Shown here: positions 16,959 to 26,266 of the stretch, piece by piece | Layout: each line of letters starts with the position of its first letter | Numbering within the stretch: position 1 is the first letter of the stretch | From: Cecembia calidifontis | Lineage (GTDB): Bacteria; Bacteroidota; Bacteroidia; Cytophagales; Cyclobacteriaceae | DNA: 64,000 nucleotides | NCBI RefSeq assembly: GCF_004216715.1 | Contig: NZ_SGXG01000001.1 | Location: 4,076,501 to 4,140,500, forward strand | Reading direction: 5' to 3' | Program-made: the position numbers and the translations under genes | Notes under the pieces: model-generated | Database searches by the model: none | What the model was told of the DNA's origin: nothing | What the model saw: only the letters and a program-made list of their open reading frames with translations

Positions 16959-17026
16959 GCAGTTTTTAAATTTTAAAAAGCCAAATTTAACTTTTTATTG
17001 CCTTCGGTGAATGAAAATCTTGAAAT

Positions 17027-18160
17027 TTACTTCAGGACTTCAAACTCATAGACAATATGGTGTTCATAAACTTCTCCTGGATTGAGTCTCGCAGAAGGAA
17101 AATGTGGCTGATTAGGTGAATCAGGAAAAAATTGAGGCTCAAGACATAATCCAAAATTTTTGGAATACCTCACTCCCTCTGTCACTTGTTTTCCATCCAG
17201 GAAATTACCGGAATAAAACTGCACACCAGGCATATTGGAATAAAGCGTGAACTTCCTTCCGGAAGGCTGGTGTACGAGCTCTGCCATTTTACTGAGTTTG
17301 CCATCATGCTCCTTTTTGACTACAAAATTATGGTCGTAGCCCATACCAGTCTCTTCTATACTTTCCCCAACTTTACGTGGACTGGTAAAGTCAAATGGAG
17401 TGCCTTTTACAGGTAACAATTCACCTGTGGGAATCAAACCTTCATTTACCGGAGTGTAATAGTCCGCATGGATTGTGAGGTCATGCCCAAGGATGTCTTC
17501 CTTCATACCGCTCAGGTTAAAATATCCATGATGGGTCAGGTTTACGATAGTCGGTTGGTCTGTTTCTGCCCTCATGGTGATAGACAATTTATTGTCATGG
17601 TCCAATACAAAGGTCATGGTAGTCTGTAAATTACCGGGATAACCTTCTTCACCATCTGGGCTGACATAAGTCATCTTCACCCCTACAGCCTCATCCATTT
17701 CCATAATTTCTGCTTCCCAAAACTTTTTATTGAATCCTTCCCTTCCTCCGTGCAAATGGTTTTCACCATTGTTTTTGGCCAGCTCATAAATCTTACCATC
17801 CAGTTCAAACCTACCCTTGGCAATTCTATTGGCATATCTTCCCGTAGTTGCTCCAAAAAAATAAGTATCCTTAAAAAAATCCTCCGGTCTATCATAGGTC
17901 AGCAGGATGTTTTCAAAATTACCATCTTTGTCCGGAACAACAATCCTTGACAAAATCCCTCCATAACTGAGCAGTTCCACTTCCATGCCCTTTCCGTTTT
18001 TCAGATGGAATACTTTTGCCTGATTGTCCCCCATTTTTATGTTGTGGACATGGATATCAAAGTCAATTTCTTTTTTCACTTCATTTCTCTCTTTTTTTTG
18101 ACAAGAAATTACTGATAGAAAGCATAACAATAGCAGAAGCTGGGATAGTTGTTTTTTCAT
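17027..18160 (-). CDS. galM: Aldose 1-epimerase (galactose mutarotase) lipoprotein
   Basis: A 377-aa GalM-family protein with a lipoprotein signal (LLLLLCFLSVISC, Cys at 20). It interconverts alpha and beta anomers of aldoses, here probably in the periplasm or envelope. Motifs are GATTGRYANRIAKGRFELDG, NGENHLHGGREGFNKKFWEA, the catalytic His in LTHHGYFNLSGMKEDILGH, and the C-terminal CLEPQFFPDSPNQPHFPSA with the catalytic Glu. It lies 68 bp upstream of the glycosyltransferase on the same strand, and co-transcription is possible. Confidence 0.92.
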   Translation of the reverse strand: MKKQLSQLLLLLCFLSVISCQKKERNEVKKEIDFDIHVHNIKMGDNQAKVFHLKNGKGMEVELLSYGGILSRIVVPDKDGNFENILLTYDRPEDFFKDTYFFGATTGRYANRIAKGRFELDGKIYELAKNNGENHLHGGREGFNKKFWEAEIMEMDEAVGVKMTYVSPDGEEGYPGNLQTTMTFVLDHDNKLSITMRAETDQPTIVNLTHHGYFNLSGMKEDILGHDLTIHADYYTPVNEGLIPTGELLPVKGTPFDFTSPRKVGESIEETGMGYDHNFVVKKEHDGKLSKMAELVHQPSGRKFTLYSNMPGVQFYSGNFLDGKQVTEGVRYSKNFGLCLEPQFFPDSPNQPHFPSARLNPGEVYEHHIVYEFEVLK

Positions 18161-18289
18161 TTCAGGTTGTTTTTCAGGTAATTTAAAACTAAATACCTGA
18201 ATTTCCTGCCATTTTTAGGAGCATTTCAACAAGTGTTTTTTAGATGGCTTCATTTTTGGAAAAGAGCATTTTAAAAAAAACCGACCGAT

Positions 18290-19135
18290 ATGAAAAAACT
18301 CATGCTTTTTTCTGTAGCCTTAGCTACCCTGACCGTTTCCTGTGTTTCAAAAAAGAAATACGTAGAACTGCAAAATGACCTTTTCCGCACAGAAGCTACC
18401 TTGGCGGAAACAAGAAATGAAAAGGAGGCCCTAGAGGCAGAAAAGAGAATCCTCGAAGACAGAATGGGACGCATCCAGGCCAGAGTAGATGAATACAATG
18501 CCAGGATCAACTCTCTTCGCAGTGAAAATGATGCCCTGTTTGACCTGAACAGCAAAACGCCCATGTCCAAAAACACCAAGCAAAAAATGAATGCTACCTT
18601 GGCAAAGGTAGACCCCTATGACTTGGCCAATGCTAAAACATTGGAAGATTCTGTCAATCTGGCGATCTCCTACAATTTGAAAAAATCCATCTCTGATGGC
18701 TCCGCAGAACAGGATGAAGACATTTCCATCAGTGTGGACAAAACCGTGGTGATGATCAATGTTTCAGATAGGTTATTGTTCAACACCGGTTCTTATCAAG
18801 TGTCCAGAAATGCGGAAGGACTTTTGAAAAAACTGGCTGATGTGATCAATGCAGAACCTGCAGTGGAAGTCATGATAGAAGGACACACCGATCCGAGGAG
18901 CATTCAGACCGGGGTTCTGCAGGACAACTGGGACCTGAGCGTAAAAAGAGCAACTTCTATCGTAAGATTATTACAGAACAAATACAATGTAGCTCCTGAA
19001 AAGCTTATCGCAGCTGGAAGAGCAAGCTATATCCCTGTTGTTGAAAATGATAGTCTTGAAAATATGGCCCGGAACAGAAGAACCCGTATTGTGATCATCC
19101 CTGATCTAGATAAATTCTTTGCCATGATTGAATAA
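18290..19135 (+). CDS. OmpA-family peptidoglycan-binding lipoprotein
   Basis: A 281-aa lipoprotein (lipobox TVSC, Cys at 18). Residues about 25-90 form a charged coiled coil (ELQNDLFRTEATLAETRNEK and onward). The C-terminal OmpA domain spans about residues 150-275 and contains LLFNTGSYQVSRNAEGLLKK, the peptidoglycan-contacting VMIEGHTDPRS with conserved Asp, and NRRTRIVI with the conserved Arg. It probably tethers the outer membrane to the cell wall. It stands alone and is followed by a strong terminator. Confidence 0.92.
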   Translation: MKKLMLFSVALATLTVSCVSKKKYVELQNDLFRTEATLAETRNEKEALEAEKRILEDRMGRIQARVDEYNARINSLRSENDALFDLNSKTPMSKNTKQKMNATLAKVDPYDLANAKTLEDSVNLAISYNLKKSISDGSAEQDEDISISVDKTVVMINVSDRLLFNTGSYQVSRNAEGLLKKLADVINAEPAVEVMIEGHTDPRSIQTGVLQDNWDLSVKRATSIVRLLQNKYNVAPEKLIAAGRASYIPVVENDSLENMARNRRTRIVIIPDLDKFFAMIE

Positions 19136-19221
19136 TCCCAAACCAACTATAATAAAAACCAACTACCACAGTATTTGATTGTTTGGTACATTTTTTCATC
19201 ATGTTGTTAATTGTTAATTCA

Positions 19222-19257
19222 AAAATCCCCTCGCTAGGTATGGAGGGGATTTTTTTA
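19222..19257. terminator. Rho-independent terminator
   Basis: Stem AATCCCCTC (19224-19232) / GAGGGGATT (19243-19251) followed by T7 on the plus strand and flanked by A on the other side. It ends the OmpA gene and may also serve the convergent PhoPQ-related gene. Confidence 0.85.
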
Positions 19258-19312
19258 TTACGGTAAGCATTTCACCCAGCTTCCACCAAGCTGTGCCTAA
19301 GAATCATTTTTA

Positions 19313-20755
19313 TCAAAAACTCCCTTTTGGAGCTTCCGCTTCAAAGGCCGCAAAGGGATAAGTTTTTGGCAATACTTCCACACCTGTTGTCACTTTGATA
19401 GGGGCCTGACCTGGATAGGTGATTTCTACGAAGTATCCTGTAAATCCTTTTGCCGGTTCTTTTAAATTAATTTCGTATCTCCCGCTTTCATTGACCAAAA
19501 CTTCAGAGGAGGTCCATTTTGGTCCCAAAACATCTATTCTGAAATCCCTGGCTTCTTCATTTGTCGCTGACCAAAGCTTGATAGAAGCCGGTTTTTGGTT
19601 GGGATCGGTGGTAATAATGATCTTTTCTCCTTCAATTCTCCAATCATATTTTGGCCTAGGAGTACCGTTTAATACCGAAGCATAAAAAGAGATCATATTG
19701 GGAAGGGCATCTGATTCCCTAAGGTCATGGCCAAAATTGGGAATATACTGCAAATGTTTTTCTCCATTCAATCCATCCCAATAAAATTTCCAACTGTCAG
19801 GCAGGAAAAACTGGTCTCCTGTGGCATTGATAAGCAGTTTGGGCATATCATATTGGTCCCGGAAGGAATAGGGCTCGGTAATTTCCAATAACCTGTCATA
19901 TTCCTTGCTTCCCTGCCAATCCATAATTCCCTCTCGTACATAATCATCCACTGCAGGTGCCCAAAAACCATAATTTCTCCAATGGTGCTGGAAAGACGGC
20001 ACGATATTCAAAAGATCTATAACAATGGGAACCATGGCCACTACCCTATCATCCACCGCTGCCGTAGTCCAGGTAGTCCAGCCCCTTTTGGAAGCTCCGG
20101 CGACCACATATTTATCCAAAGTTTTACCGTGTTTATCTTTCGCTACCTCAGAAACAACATCCATGGCCAGCTTCACTGCTTTGGTCATGGGCAATCTCGC
20201 TAACCAAATGGCATCCTCATCTTTCGCTCCTCCTTCTAAAAATTTTCTCCAACCATAAGCAATAATGGCATCTTCATAACGATCACCAAAAGTATCATTT
20301 TCAAAAACCAAAGGCTGAAAAGGAACATTATGGATTTGCGCCACAATCGAATTGGTCCGTGTTGCAGCTTCCAAAATCAAAGGATCCGGTTGTTCCGGCA
20401 ATTTTGAATTTTTGCTGCCACCGCCAATCCACATCAATCCTGTATCAAATGCAGCATCTTTGGGCACCACCATGGATACCCAGTGCCACCACTCGGTCTC
20501 ATTGACGATCTCCTTACTCAACCAGTTTTGGGAAACCATTCTTACAACATGGTAAACATAACCTTCCTTTTCTACAGAATGAATGAGTTCATAACGAAAA
20601 GAAGGGTCAGGGGCATGGACATAATCCTTCAACAAGGTGGAAGAGCGGCTCTCTTCTGTAATATTTTCCCCTTCTTTAGGCTGACAAGAAAAAACACCTA
20701 AAGCACTAATAAGGAATAAAAAGATCAGGGAGTTTGAAGAAAATCTTTTGAACAT
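19313..20755 (-). CDS. PhoPQ-activated pathogenicity-related family protein
   Basis: A 480-aa lipoprotein (FLFLISALGVFSC, Cys at 24) matching the PhoPQ_related (AprA/PqaA) family with an alpha/beta-hydrolase fold. Typical segments are GGGSKNSKLPEQPDPLILEA, IIAYGWRKFLEGGAKDEDAI, the nucleophile elbow YVVAGASKRGWTTW, and NATGDQFFLPDSWKFYWDG with NFGHDL supplying Asp and His. The enzymatic activity is not established. It lies 92 bp downstream of the M14 peptidase pseudogene on the same strand. Confidence 0.87.
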   Translation of the reverse strand: MFKRFSSNSLIFLFLISALGVFSCQPKEGENITEESRSSTLLKDYVHAPDPSFRYELIHSVEKEGYVYHVVRMVSQNWLSKEIVNETEWWHWVSMVVPKDAAFDTGLMWIGGGSKNSKLPEQPDPLILEAATRTNSIVAQIHNVPFQPLVFENDTFGDRYEDAIIAYGWRKFLEGGAKDEDAIWLARLPMTKAVKLAMDVVSEVAKDKHGKTLDKYVVAGASKRGWTTWTTAAVDDRVVAMVPIVIDLLNIVPSFQHHWRNYGFWAPAVDDYVREGIMDWQGSKEYDRLLEITEPYSFRDQYDMPKLLINATGDQFFLPDSWKFYWDGLNGEKHLQYIPNFGHDLRESDALPNMISFYASVLNGTPRPKYDWRIEGEKIIITTDPNQKPASIKLWSATNEEARDFRIDVLGPKWTSSEVLVNESGRYEINLKEPAKGFTGYFVEITYPGQAPIKVTTGVEVLPKTYPFAAFEAEAPKGSF

Positions 20756-20847
20756 AGCAGATTGGGTTTATTTGTAACGGAATCTAAAAAACAAATGGCA
20801 CAAAAGTAATAACCTCCGTGCCATTTGATTTAAATATTATATTCTGC

Positions 20848-23561
20848 TCATTTTACATACAACTGATTGAACAAGAGCTTGAAGGTATTGTGCGCTTGGG
20901 CCCTAAAGGTAATTTCCGGACCAAATGCATAAAGTTTACCTTTTCCAATTGGGGCTTCAAAAGCTACTACTCCATTTCTCAGGTAAGAACCTCCCCATGC
21001 CCAACCAGAAACCAATGGAGATTCTGTACCGAACCAGGCCAAAGGTTTTACCCCTTGAAGCAGAGCATCCGGTGCGAGGTTGAATACAGGACTGTTGTTG
21101 AAAACCATATGGGCAGCTTCTCCCATCCCCCAGTTTGCAGGGTCACTGGAATCCAAATTTGCTTTCAGGATACTTCCTGGGATGTAATACTTATCTCCCG
21201 GTAAATTTCTCTCCCTACCATCCGGTATTTTTCAATCAATGCATTGGTAACCGGTAAGCCAAGATCAAAAGCCAAAGAAGTACTTGCTCCTACTGCTACC
21301 ACATTCCCTCCGGCTTCCATGAATTTTTTCAATTCAGGTACGGACTTTTCTTTGGTAAGATTGCCCAATAATTTGTGGTATTGAGGATCTATGTCTTCTG
21401 GCTTAGGCATACCTCCCCAGCTTCGGACTGTGCCAGGAGCACCGGGACCGATAAATAAGATCACATCATATTTGGCATTCAGGTTACCATTATCAATATC
21501 CTGTGGATAGATGACCTGGAAGGGAAACTCATATTGTTCCAAAATCCACCTTACCCATCCTGAAGGCATGGAACCACCGTAATGATCAAAGAGGGCAATG
21601 CGTGCAGGTTTAATTTTTACCGCAGCCGAAGGCCTGCCGGCTGCAACCATTTTTACGCCATATTCCTTAGCTGCCTTTTCAAGAACAGCCCTTGAACCAG
21701 AGACATGGAAACTCCCTGCCGGCATTCCTGACACGGAAGTTGTGGTCCTGTATACATTCGCTCCAGATTTCAGGAGTTCGTTTAGAGCAATAAAAGCATT
21801 ATTTCCTCTGGCATCAATGAGAAAGCCTGAACCACCCGGAACTCTTTGTGCAGGGAATTTTTCATCAACACCATAAGGGAGTACCTCAAAAGGACCGTCA
21901 AATGCATCCAAAACCCTGTCAAACTCTACCCCCATTTGGAAAGCCAAGGTCCAACCTGCGGCATCGTAGGGACGCTTGGGAGGTCCTCCTGGATACTCAA
22001 AATCATTGGGATGATCTTGTGGCTCAAACATATCCAGAACATGGGGTCTGAAGGCTTGTGCAGCTTTAACTACATAAGATCCAGCAGGATAATTTTTACC
22101 GTTCACGGAAAAAGAAGCCGTTGCTTTGTGTATCTGTATTCCGGACCGGATCAGTGCATTGATAAACCGCACTGCAGTGGGGAAATCAGCCTGATCAGCA
22201 GGGATAATAAAGCCCCTTGGATCCCTTAAGTTGGGATCTTTAAAAACTGTATCAAAATATTTTACCGGAAGTCCACTTCTCATGCCATAGTAGGCCATTT
22301 CAGGATCATCGGCTGCAGCTTTTTCTTTTGCTGCATCAAAGGCCGATTGGACTTCAGCAGATCTTTTGGGGTACTTGGTCCAATGGTCCATATTTCCCCT
22401 TTCAATACTGTTTCTCCCCATTTTATAAATATTATGTAAGAGGGCATCACCATTACGGCTGGCAAAATCCAACACCGCATAATTCATTGAAACTGAATAA
22501 TCGATGGACTTTTTAAAATTCCAAGGCTGGGGTTCTATTGGATAGGGTGTCGCATGGGTAGGGATCAGGCGCTCTGGCACCAAAGGAATCTCAGAAGGAG
22601 TTGGTCCTCCCGTGATTTCTGTCAGGATTCCGATCATGTTATGGAAATAGGGAGTGGTCCTCAATCCCCCGTTCCACCAGGAAGAAAACACAGAACCGCC
22701 CAATCGGGTATATCCAGGCTTTCCTTCAAGGTTTAACCTGTTGATCATCGCTGCGCCTACACCATCTAAACTTGTCATGATCAAAGGATCAAACACATGA
22801 TTGAAGGGATCTCTGTAAGGAGGCCCAGCTACAACTGTTCCGGCAGGAGAAGTCTGATGGTGGTTGAAGATGATCTGTGGCAACCATTCTATGTACTGGA
22901 CCCTAGATACATTGATGGTCTCTTTCATGTTGTTCATGAAAAAATCCCTGTTATTGTCATGCCCGACGTATTTCTGGTACATATAAGGTGTTCTCATGTC
23001 CCTTTTCTTGACATCTGAAGGCCCCATATACCAGTTGGTCACAATTTCATGTCCATCAGGATTGGTGTGGACCACCAGGATAATGACATCGTTGAGAATT
23101 CTCATATTCTCCTCATCTGTCCTGGTCAAAAGTTCATATACGGTCGGAATCAACTGATGTGAACCCACTGTCTCTGTAGAATGCAGTCCTCCATCGATCC
23201 AGACTACAGGTTTACCTTCTGCCACAAGTTTCAAAGCTTCAGCTTCGTCCACCTCAGCCCTGCCCAAAGTTTGGGAAATCTGCTTGTAGCGGTCCAGTTT
23301 CTTATGATTTTCTGGAGAAGTAATGATCAGCATAGGCATTTGTCTGCCTTCCTCTGTAGGTCCAATGGTTGTAAAAATGGCCCTATCCGATATTTCAGCC
23401 ACTTTTTTGAAATAGGATTCCAGATCAGTGAAAGTAGCGAGCTTGTAATCCTCTCCAATTTCAAACCCAAAATGTTCCTTTGGAGTAGGGATTTTTTGTG
23501 CCAGTGCAATGGAAAGGCTTAACCATCCCAAAACTGCCCACAAGAAGTAAAATTTTCTCAT
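20848..23561 (-). pseudogene. Zinc carboxypeptidase (M14 family), disrupted by a frameshift
   Basis: This reads as one exported M14 metallopeptidase broken by a single-base indel. Part 1 (23561-21165, from MRKFYFLWAVLGWL with a signal peptide) carries the zinc motif GGLHSTETVGSH (HxxE), NPDGHE, NHHQTSP, and EITGGPTPSE. It then runs into KYRMVGREIYREIS and stops at 21165. The other frame, open from about 21215 to 20848, continues KYYIPGSILKANLDSSDPAN and ends FKLLFNQLYVK, the normal family tail. Adding one base to the CCC at 21213-21215 restores the frame. The catalytic domain is in part 1 and only the C-terminal domain is lost. It may be a true mutation or a sequencing error. The frame is open 18 codons above the chosen ATG. 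Confidence 0.85.
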
Positions 23562-23751
23562 AGCGAAGTTATTATTTGATAGCCTTAATTTAATAGCATT
23601 GGGATTCTGAAACAAAAATTGAAATACAATCGGAAGGAATAAGGGTTAATTGGTTTTTTCTCTACTTGCTCAAATTGCCATTGGTGTAAAAAATCGTAAA
23701 TTCTCAACAATTCGAATTTTAGCAATGTTAAACCTTTTAAAACACCATACC

Positions 23752-24615
23752 ATGTCAAAAATCATTCTATTATTCCAATTTAGTCTTTTGGGCTTATTGG
23801 GTTGGTTGTTTTTTCAAAGCGAAGAAAAACAAGCCAACAATGAAATCACCCTCTGTCACACTGGTCCATCGGAAATGATCGCTTTTCTGGATGATCCTAA
23901 ATTTGTGGCCTTCCATCCTGCTCCTATAGCTTTTGATTTCGAAGGTTTGGGTAAGATGGTAACATTCCCTGCAGCTGACGGCAAAGATGCCTCAGGTTAC
24001 CTGATCAAGTCAAAAGAACCTTCCAATCAGTGGTTGTTTGTCTATCAGGAATGGTGGGGACTAAACGATAATATCAAAGAAGAGGCTGACAAATTTTACA
24101 ATGACCTTGGAGGAAAAGTCAATGTCCTGGCCTTGGATATGTATGACGGCAAAGTAACCTCTAACCCTCAGGAGGCAGGTACATTTATGAGGGGGACAGA
24201 CGAAAAAAGGCTGGAAAATATAGTCCTTGCGGCGAAAAATTTTGCTGGAAAAGATGCTAAAATAGCCAATGTAGGCTGGTGCTTCGGCGGAGCATGGTCC
24301 CTAAAATCTGCCCTTTTGCTCGGCCAGCAAAATGTGGGTTCCATCATTTATTATGGCATGCCGGTAAGGGATGTTGAGCAATTGAAAAAATTGAACTCTG
24401 ATGTTCTTGGTTTATTTGCTACAGAAGAGTATATCTCCAAGGCCGTTATAGAGGAATTTGCAGCAGCTATGGATAAAGCAGGAAAAAGCCTGGAATACAA
24501 AATCTTTGATGCTGTCCATGGTTTTGCCAACCCTTCCAACGCAAAACATGATAAAGAGGCCACCAAAGAAGCATATGGAATGGCATTGAGCTATCTACAA
24601 GGCAAATTCAAATAA
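23752..24615 (+). CDS. Dienelactone hydrolase family protein
   Basis: A 287-aa alpha/beta hydrolase of the dienelactone hydrolase family, with an N-terminal hydrophobic segment (ILLFQFSLLGLLGWLFF) that is either a signal anchor or an uncleaved signal. The catalytic Cys lies in NVGWCFGGAWSL, the Asp region is YSS-like around LGLFATEEYI, and the His is in DAVHGFANPS. YQEWWGLNDNIKEEADKF is the usual family N-terminal motif. ATG at 23752 was chosen over ATG at 23725 and the open frame further upstream because the hydrophobic signal starts there. Substrate unknown. Confidence 0.88.
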   Translation: MSKIILLFQFSLLGLLGWLFFQSEEKQANNEITLCHTGPSEMIAFLDDPKFVAFHPAPIAFDFEGLGKMVTFPAADGKDASGYLIKSKEPSNQWLFVYQEWWGLNDNIKEEADKFYNDLGGKVNVLALDMYDGKVTSNPQEAGTFMRGTDEKRLENIVLAAKNFAGKDAKIANVGWCFGGAWSLKSALLLGQQNVGSIIYYGMPVRDVEQLKKLNSDVLGLFATEEYISKAVIEEFAAAMDKAGKSLEYKIFDAVHGFANPSNAKHDKEATKEAYGMALSYLQGKFK

Positions 24616-24624
24616 TACCCCCAT

Positions 24625-24669
24625 AAACCCAAAAAAACCGGTACATGATGAACCGGGTTTTTTGGGTTT
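24625..24669. terminator. Long bidirectional terminator
   Basis: AAACCCAAAAAAACCGGT pairs with ACCGGGTTTTTTGGGTTT with minor mismatch and a 9-nt loop. It serves the dienelactone hydrolase gene and, before the IS3 insertion, would have ended the convergent PQQ dehydrogenase gene (original stop at 24727-24729). Confidence 0.8.
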
Positions 24670-24726
24670 AATTTAATACCCAACAAAATCAAATCACCTC
24701 ACTCGTATTCCTAGCGCTTTTACAAG

Positions 24727-24859
24727 TTATTTTCCATTGAAGTATAAGGTGTTTAGCAAGAAAGAATTCCAGATATCAACTCCCGTTTCCGTTTTAAAAA
24801 CAATGTAAAAATCAACTTGTTTTTGAAGGGACTCAATGGGGATGGTTATATCAAACCAT
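24727..24859 (-). pseudogene. Severed 3' end of the PQQ dehydrogenase gene
   Basis: Read on the minus strand and joined to the gene on the other side of the IS3 element (with one CAT duplication removed), this stretch continues the frame as WFDITIPIESLQ and ends LLNTLYFNGK then TAA. It is the lost end of the carbohydrate-binding domain of the gene at 26267-28846, about 43 residues. Confidence 0.82.
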
Positions 24860-24904
24860 TGTCCTTCCCTGAAATAGGTTGACCGTTTTTAACCGAGAAA
24901 AAAG

Positions 24905-25300
24905 ATGTTAAAAACAGGAAAAAGGATTAATTCTCAGCGTAGATTTTCAGAGGAATTTAAACGTAAGTTGGTTGATGATTTTGAGAAAGGAATCATGACA
25001 GTTCAGCAAATGGAGCGACATTATGGAATTGTGAACTCAGTTATTTATCATTGGATTTATAAGTATTCGACCTATAATGAAAAAAATATCAGGATAATTG
25101 AGATGAAAGACAGTCAAACCAATAGGCTCAAAGAACTCGAAGAAAAGGTCAAAGATCTCGAGCGTACCGTTGGCCAAAAACAGATCATGATTGATTATTT
25201 GGAAAAAATGATTGATTTGGCCAAAGAAACTTACTCAATCGATATTAAAAAAAACTCCAAAACCCCACACTCTGGTGGTTCCAATCCAACAAAAGTATGA
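24905..25300 (+). CDS. IS3-family transposase OrfA
   Basis: A 131-aa protein with an HTH domain (FSEEFKRKLVDDFEKGIMTV, then GIVNSVIYHWIYKYS) and a leucine-zipper-like coiled coil (RLKELEEKVKDLERTVGQKQ), the usual OrfA layout. Near its end is an A8 run (25247-25254), after which the -1 frame is open into orfB, so an OrfAB fusion by programmed -1 frameshifting is plausible. The stop codon overlaps the orfB ATG as ATGA. Confidence 0.9.
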   Translation: MLKTGKRINSQRRFSEEFKRKLVDDFEKGIMTVQQMERHYGIVNSVIYHWIYKYSTYNEKNIRIIEMKDSQTNRLKELEEKVKDLERTVGQKQIMIDYLEKMIDLAKETYSIDIKKNSKTPHSGGSNPTKV

Positions 25301-26247
25301 TAAACCATTCGCTCAATGAACTTTATCGGACTGTTGGAGTAACCAAGCAGGCCGTTCAACAAGCCAAAAAAAGGCAGCAAGCATTCGATCTTGAAATTGC
25401 CCAACTGGTAATCCTGGCCGATGAGCTCAGGGAAGACCATCCAGGATGTGGGGTCGAAAAAATGTATTATACATTGAAACCCGAATTCATGGGAAGGGAT
25501 CAATTCTGTGAAATTTTCATGGAAATGGGATATGGTATCAAAAAAATAAAAAACTACCAGAAAACCACTTACGCAGGCCTTTATTCTTATCCAAACCTTA
25601 TCGAAGGTATGGCCATAAACAGACCTTTTCAGGTCATCCAAACCGATATCACTTACTTTTACCTCAATGGTGAATTCTATTATTTGGTCTTCATTATTGA
25701 TGTTTATACCAGGATCATCGTGGGATATTCGGTCAACGACAACTTGCGCACAGAAGGTAATATCAAAGCTATGAAAATGGCCCTCAGTACTTTGAGATAC
25801 CAGCCTTGGGGCCTGATCCACCACTCAGATAAAGGTTCCCAGTACAGTAGTAAAGAATACACCTCCTTGCTCAACAAAAACAATATCCATATCAGTATGG
25901 GAAATATCGCATGGGAAAACCCCTACGCAGAACGAATCAATGGAATCATAAAAAATGAATACCTCAAAAGGTGGATAATCAAAGATTTCAGCGACCTGAA
26001 AAGAAAAGTGGCGAAAGCTGTAGCCAACTACAACAGCATAAGACTACACAGGGGATTTAAAATGAAATACACCCCCATGGGATTTTATAAAAATATACTA
26101 AATTTAAAAGCCCAAGAAAGACCGACGGTGATTGTTTATACCGAAGGAAGAAAAAACTTCTTAGGGGCATCGAGCCCCTTCGAAGTTTGCCCAAGAGAAG
26201 AACCTCTGGCTCATGATTGCCCGATGGAAATATTTAATGAATGTTGA
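25297..26247 (+). CDS. IS3-family transposase OrfB (integrase core)
   Basis: A 316-aa DDE transposase with an rve integrase core. It has an N-terminal HTH_21 region (DHPGCGVEKMYYTLKPEFMG), then catalytic residues in VIQTDITYFY (D), LIHHSDKGSQYSS (D) and ISMGNIAWENPYAERINGII (E, 35 residues after the second Asp). It is full length, so the element may be functional. It overlaps orfA by 4 bp. Confidence 0.93.
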   Translation: MINHSLNELYRTVGVTKQAVQQAKKRQQAFDLEIAQLVILADELREDHPGCGVEKMYYTLKPEFMGRDQFCEIFMEMGYGIKKIKNYQKTTYAGLYSYPNLIEGMAINRPFQVIQTDITYFYLNGEFYYLVFIIDVYTRIIVGYSVNDNLRTEGNIKAMKMALSTLRYQPWGLIHHSDKGSQYSSKEYTSLLNKNNIHISMGNIAWENPYAERINGIIKNEYLKRWIIKDFSDLKRKVAKAVANYNSIRLHRGFKMKYTPMGFYKNILNLKAQERPTVIVYTEGRKNFLGASSPFEVCPREEPLAHDCPMEIFNEC

Positions 26248-26266
26248 ACCAAACGGTCAACGCTAT

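Noticed and set aside
25231..25824. 197-codon minus-strand frame.
   Set aside because: Lies entirely opposite the IS3 orfA/orfB genes, which have clear DDE motifs.
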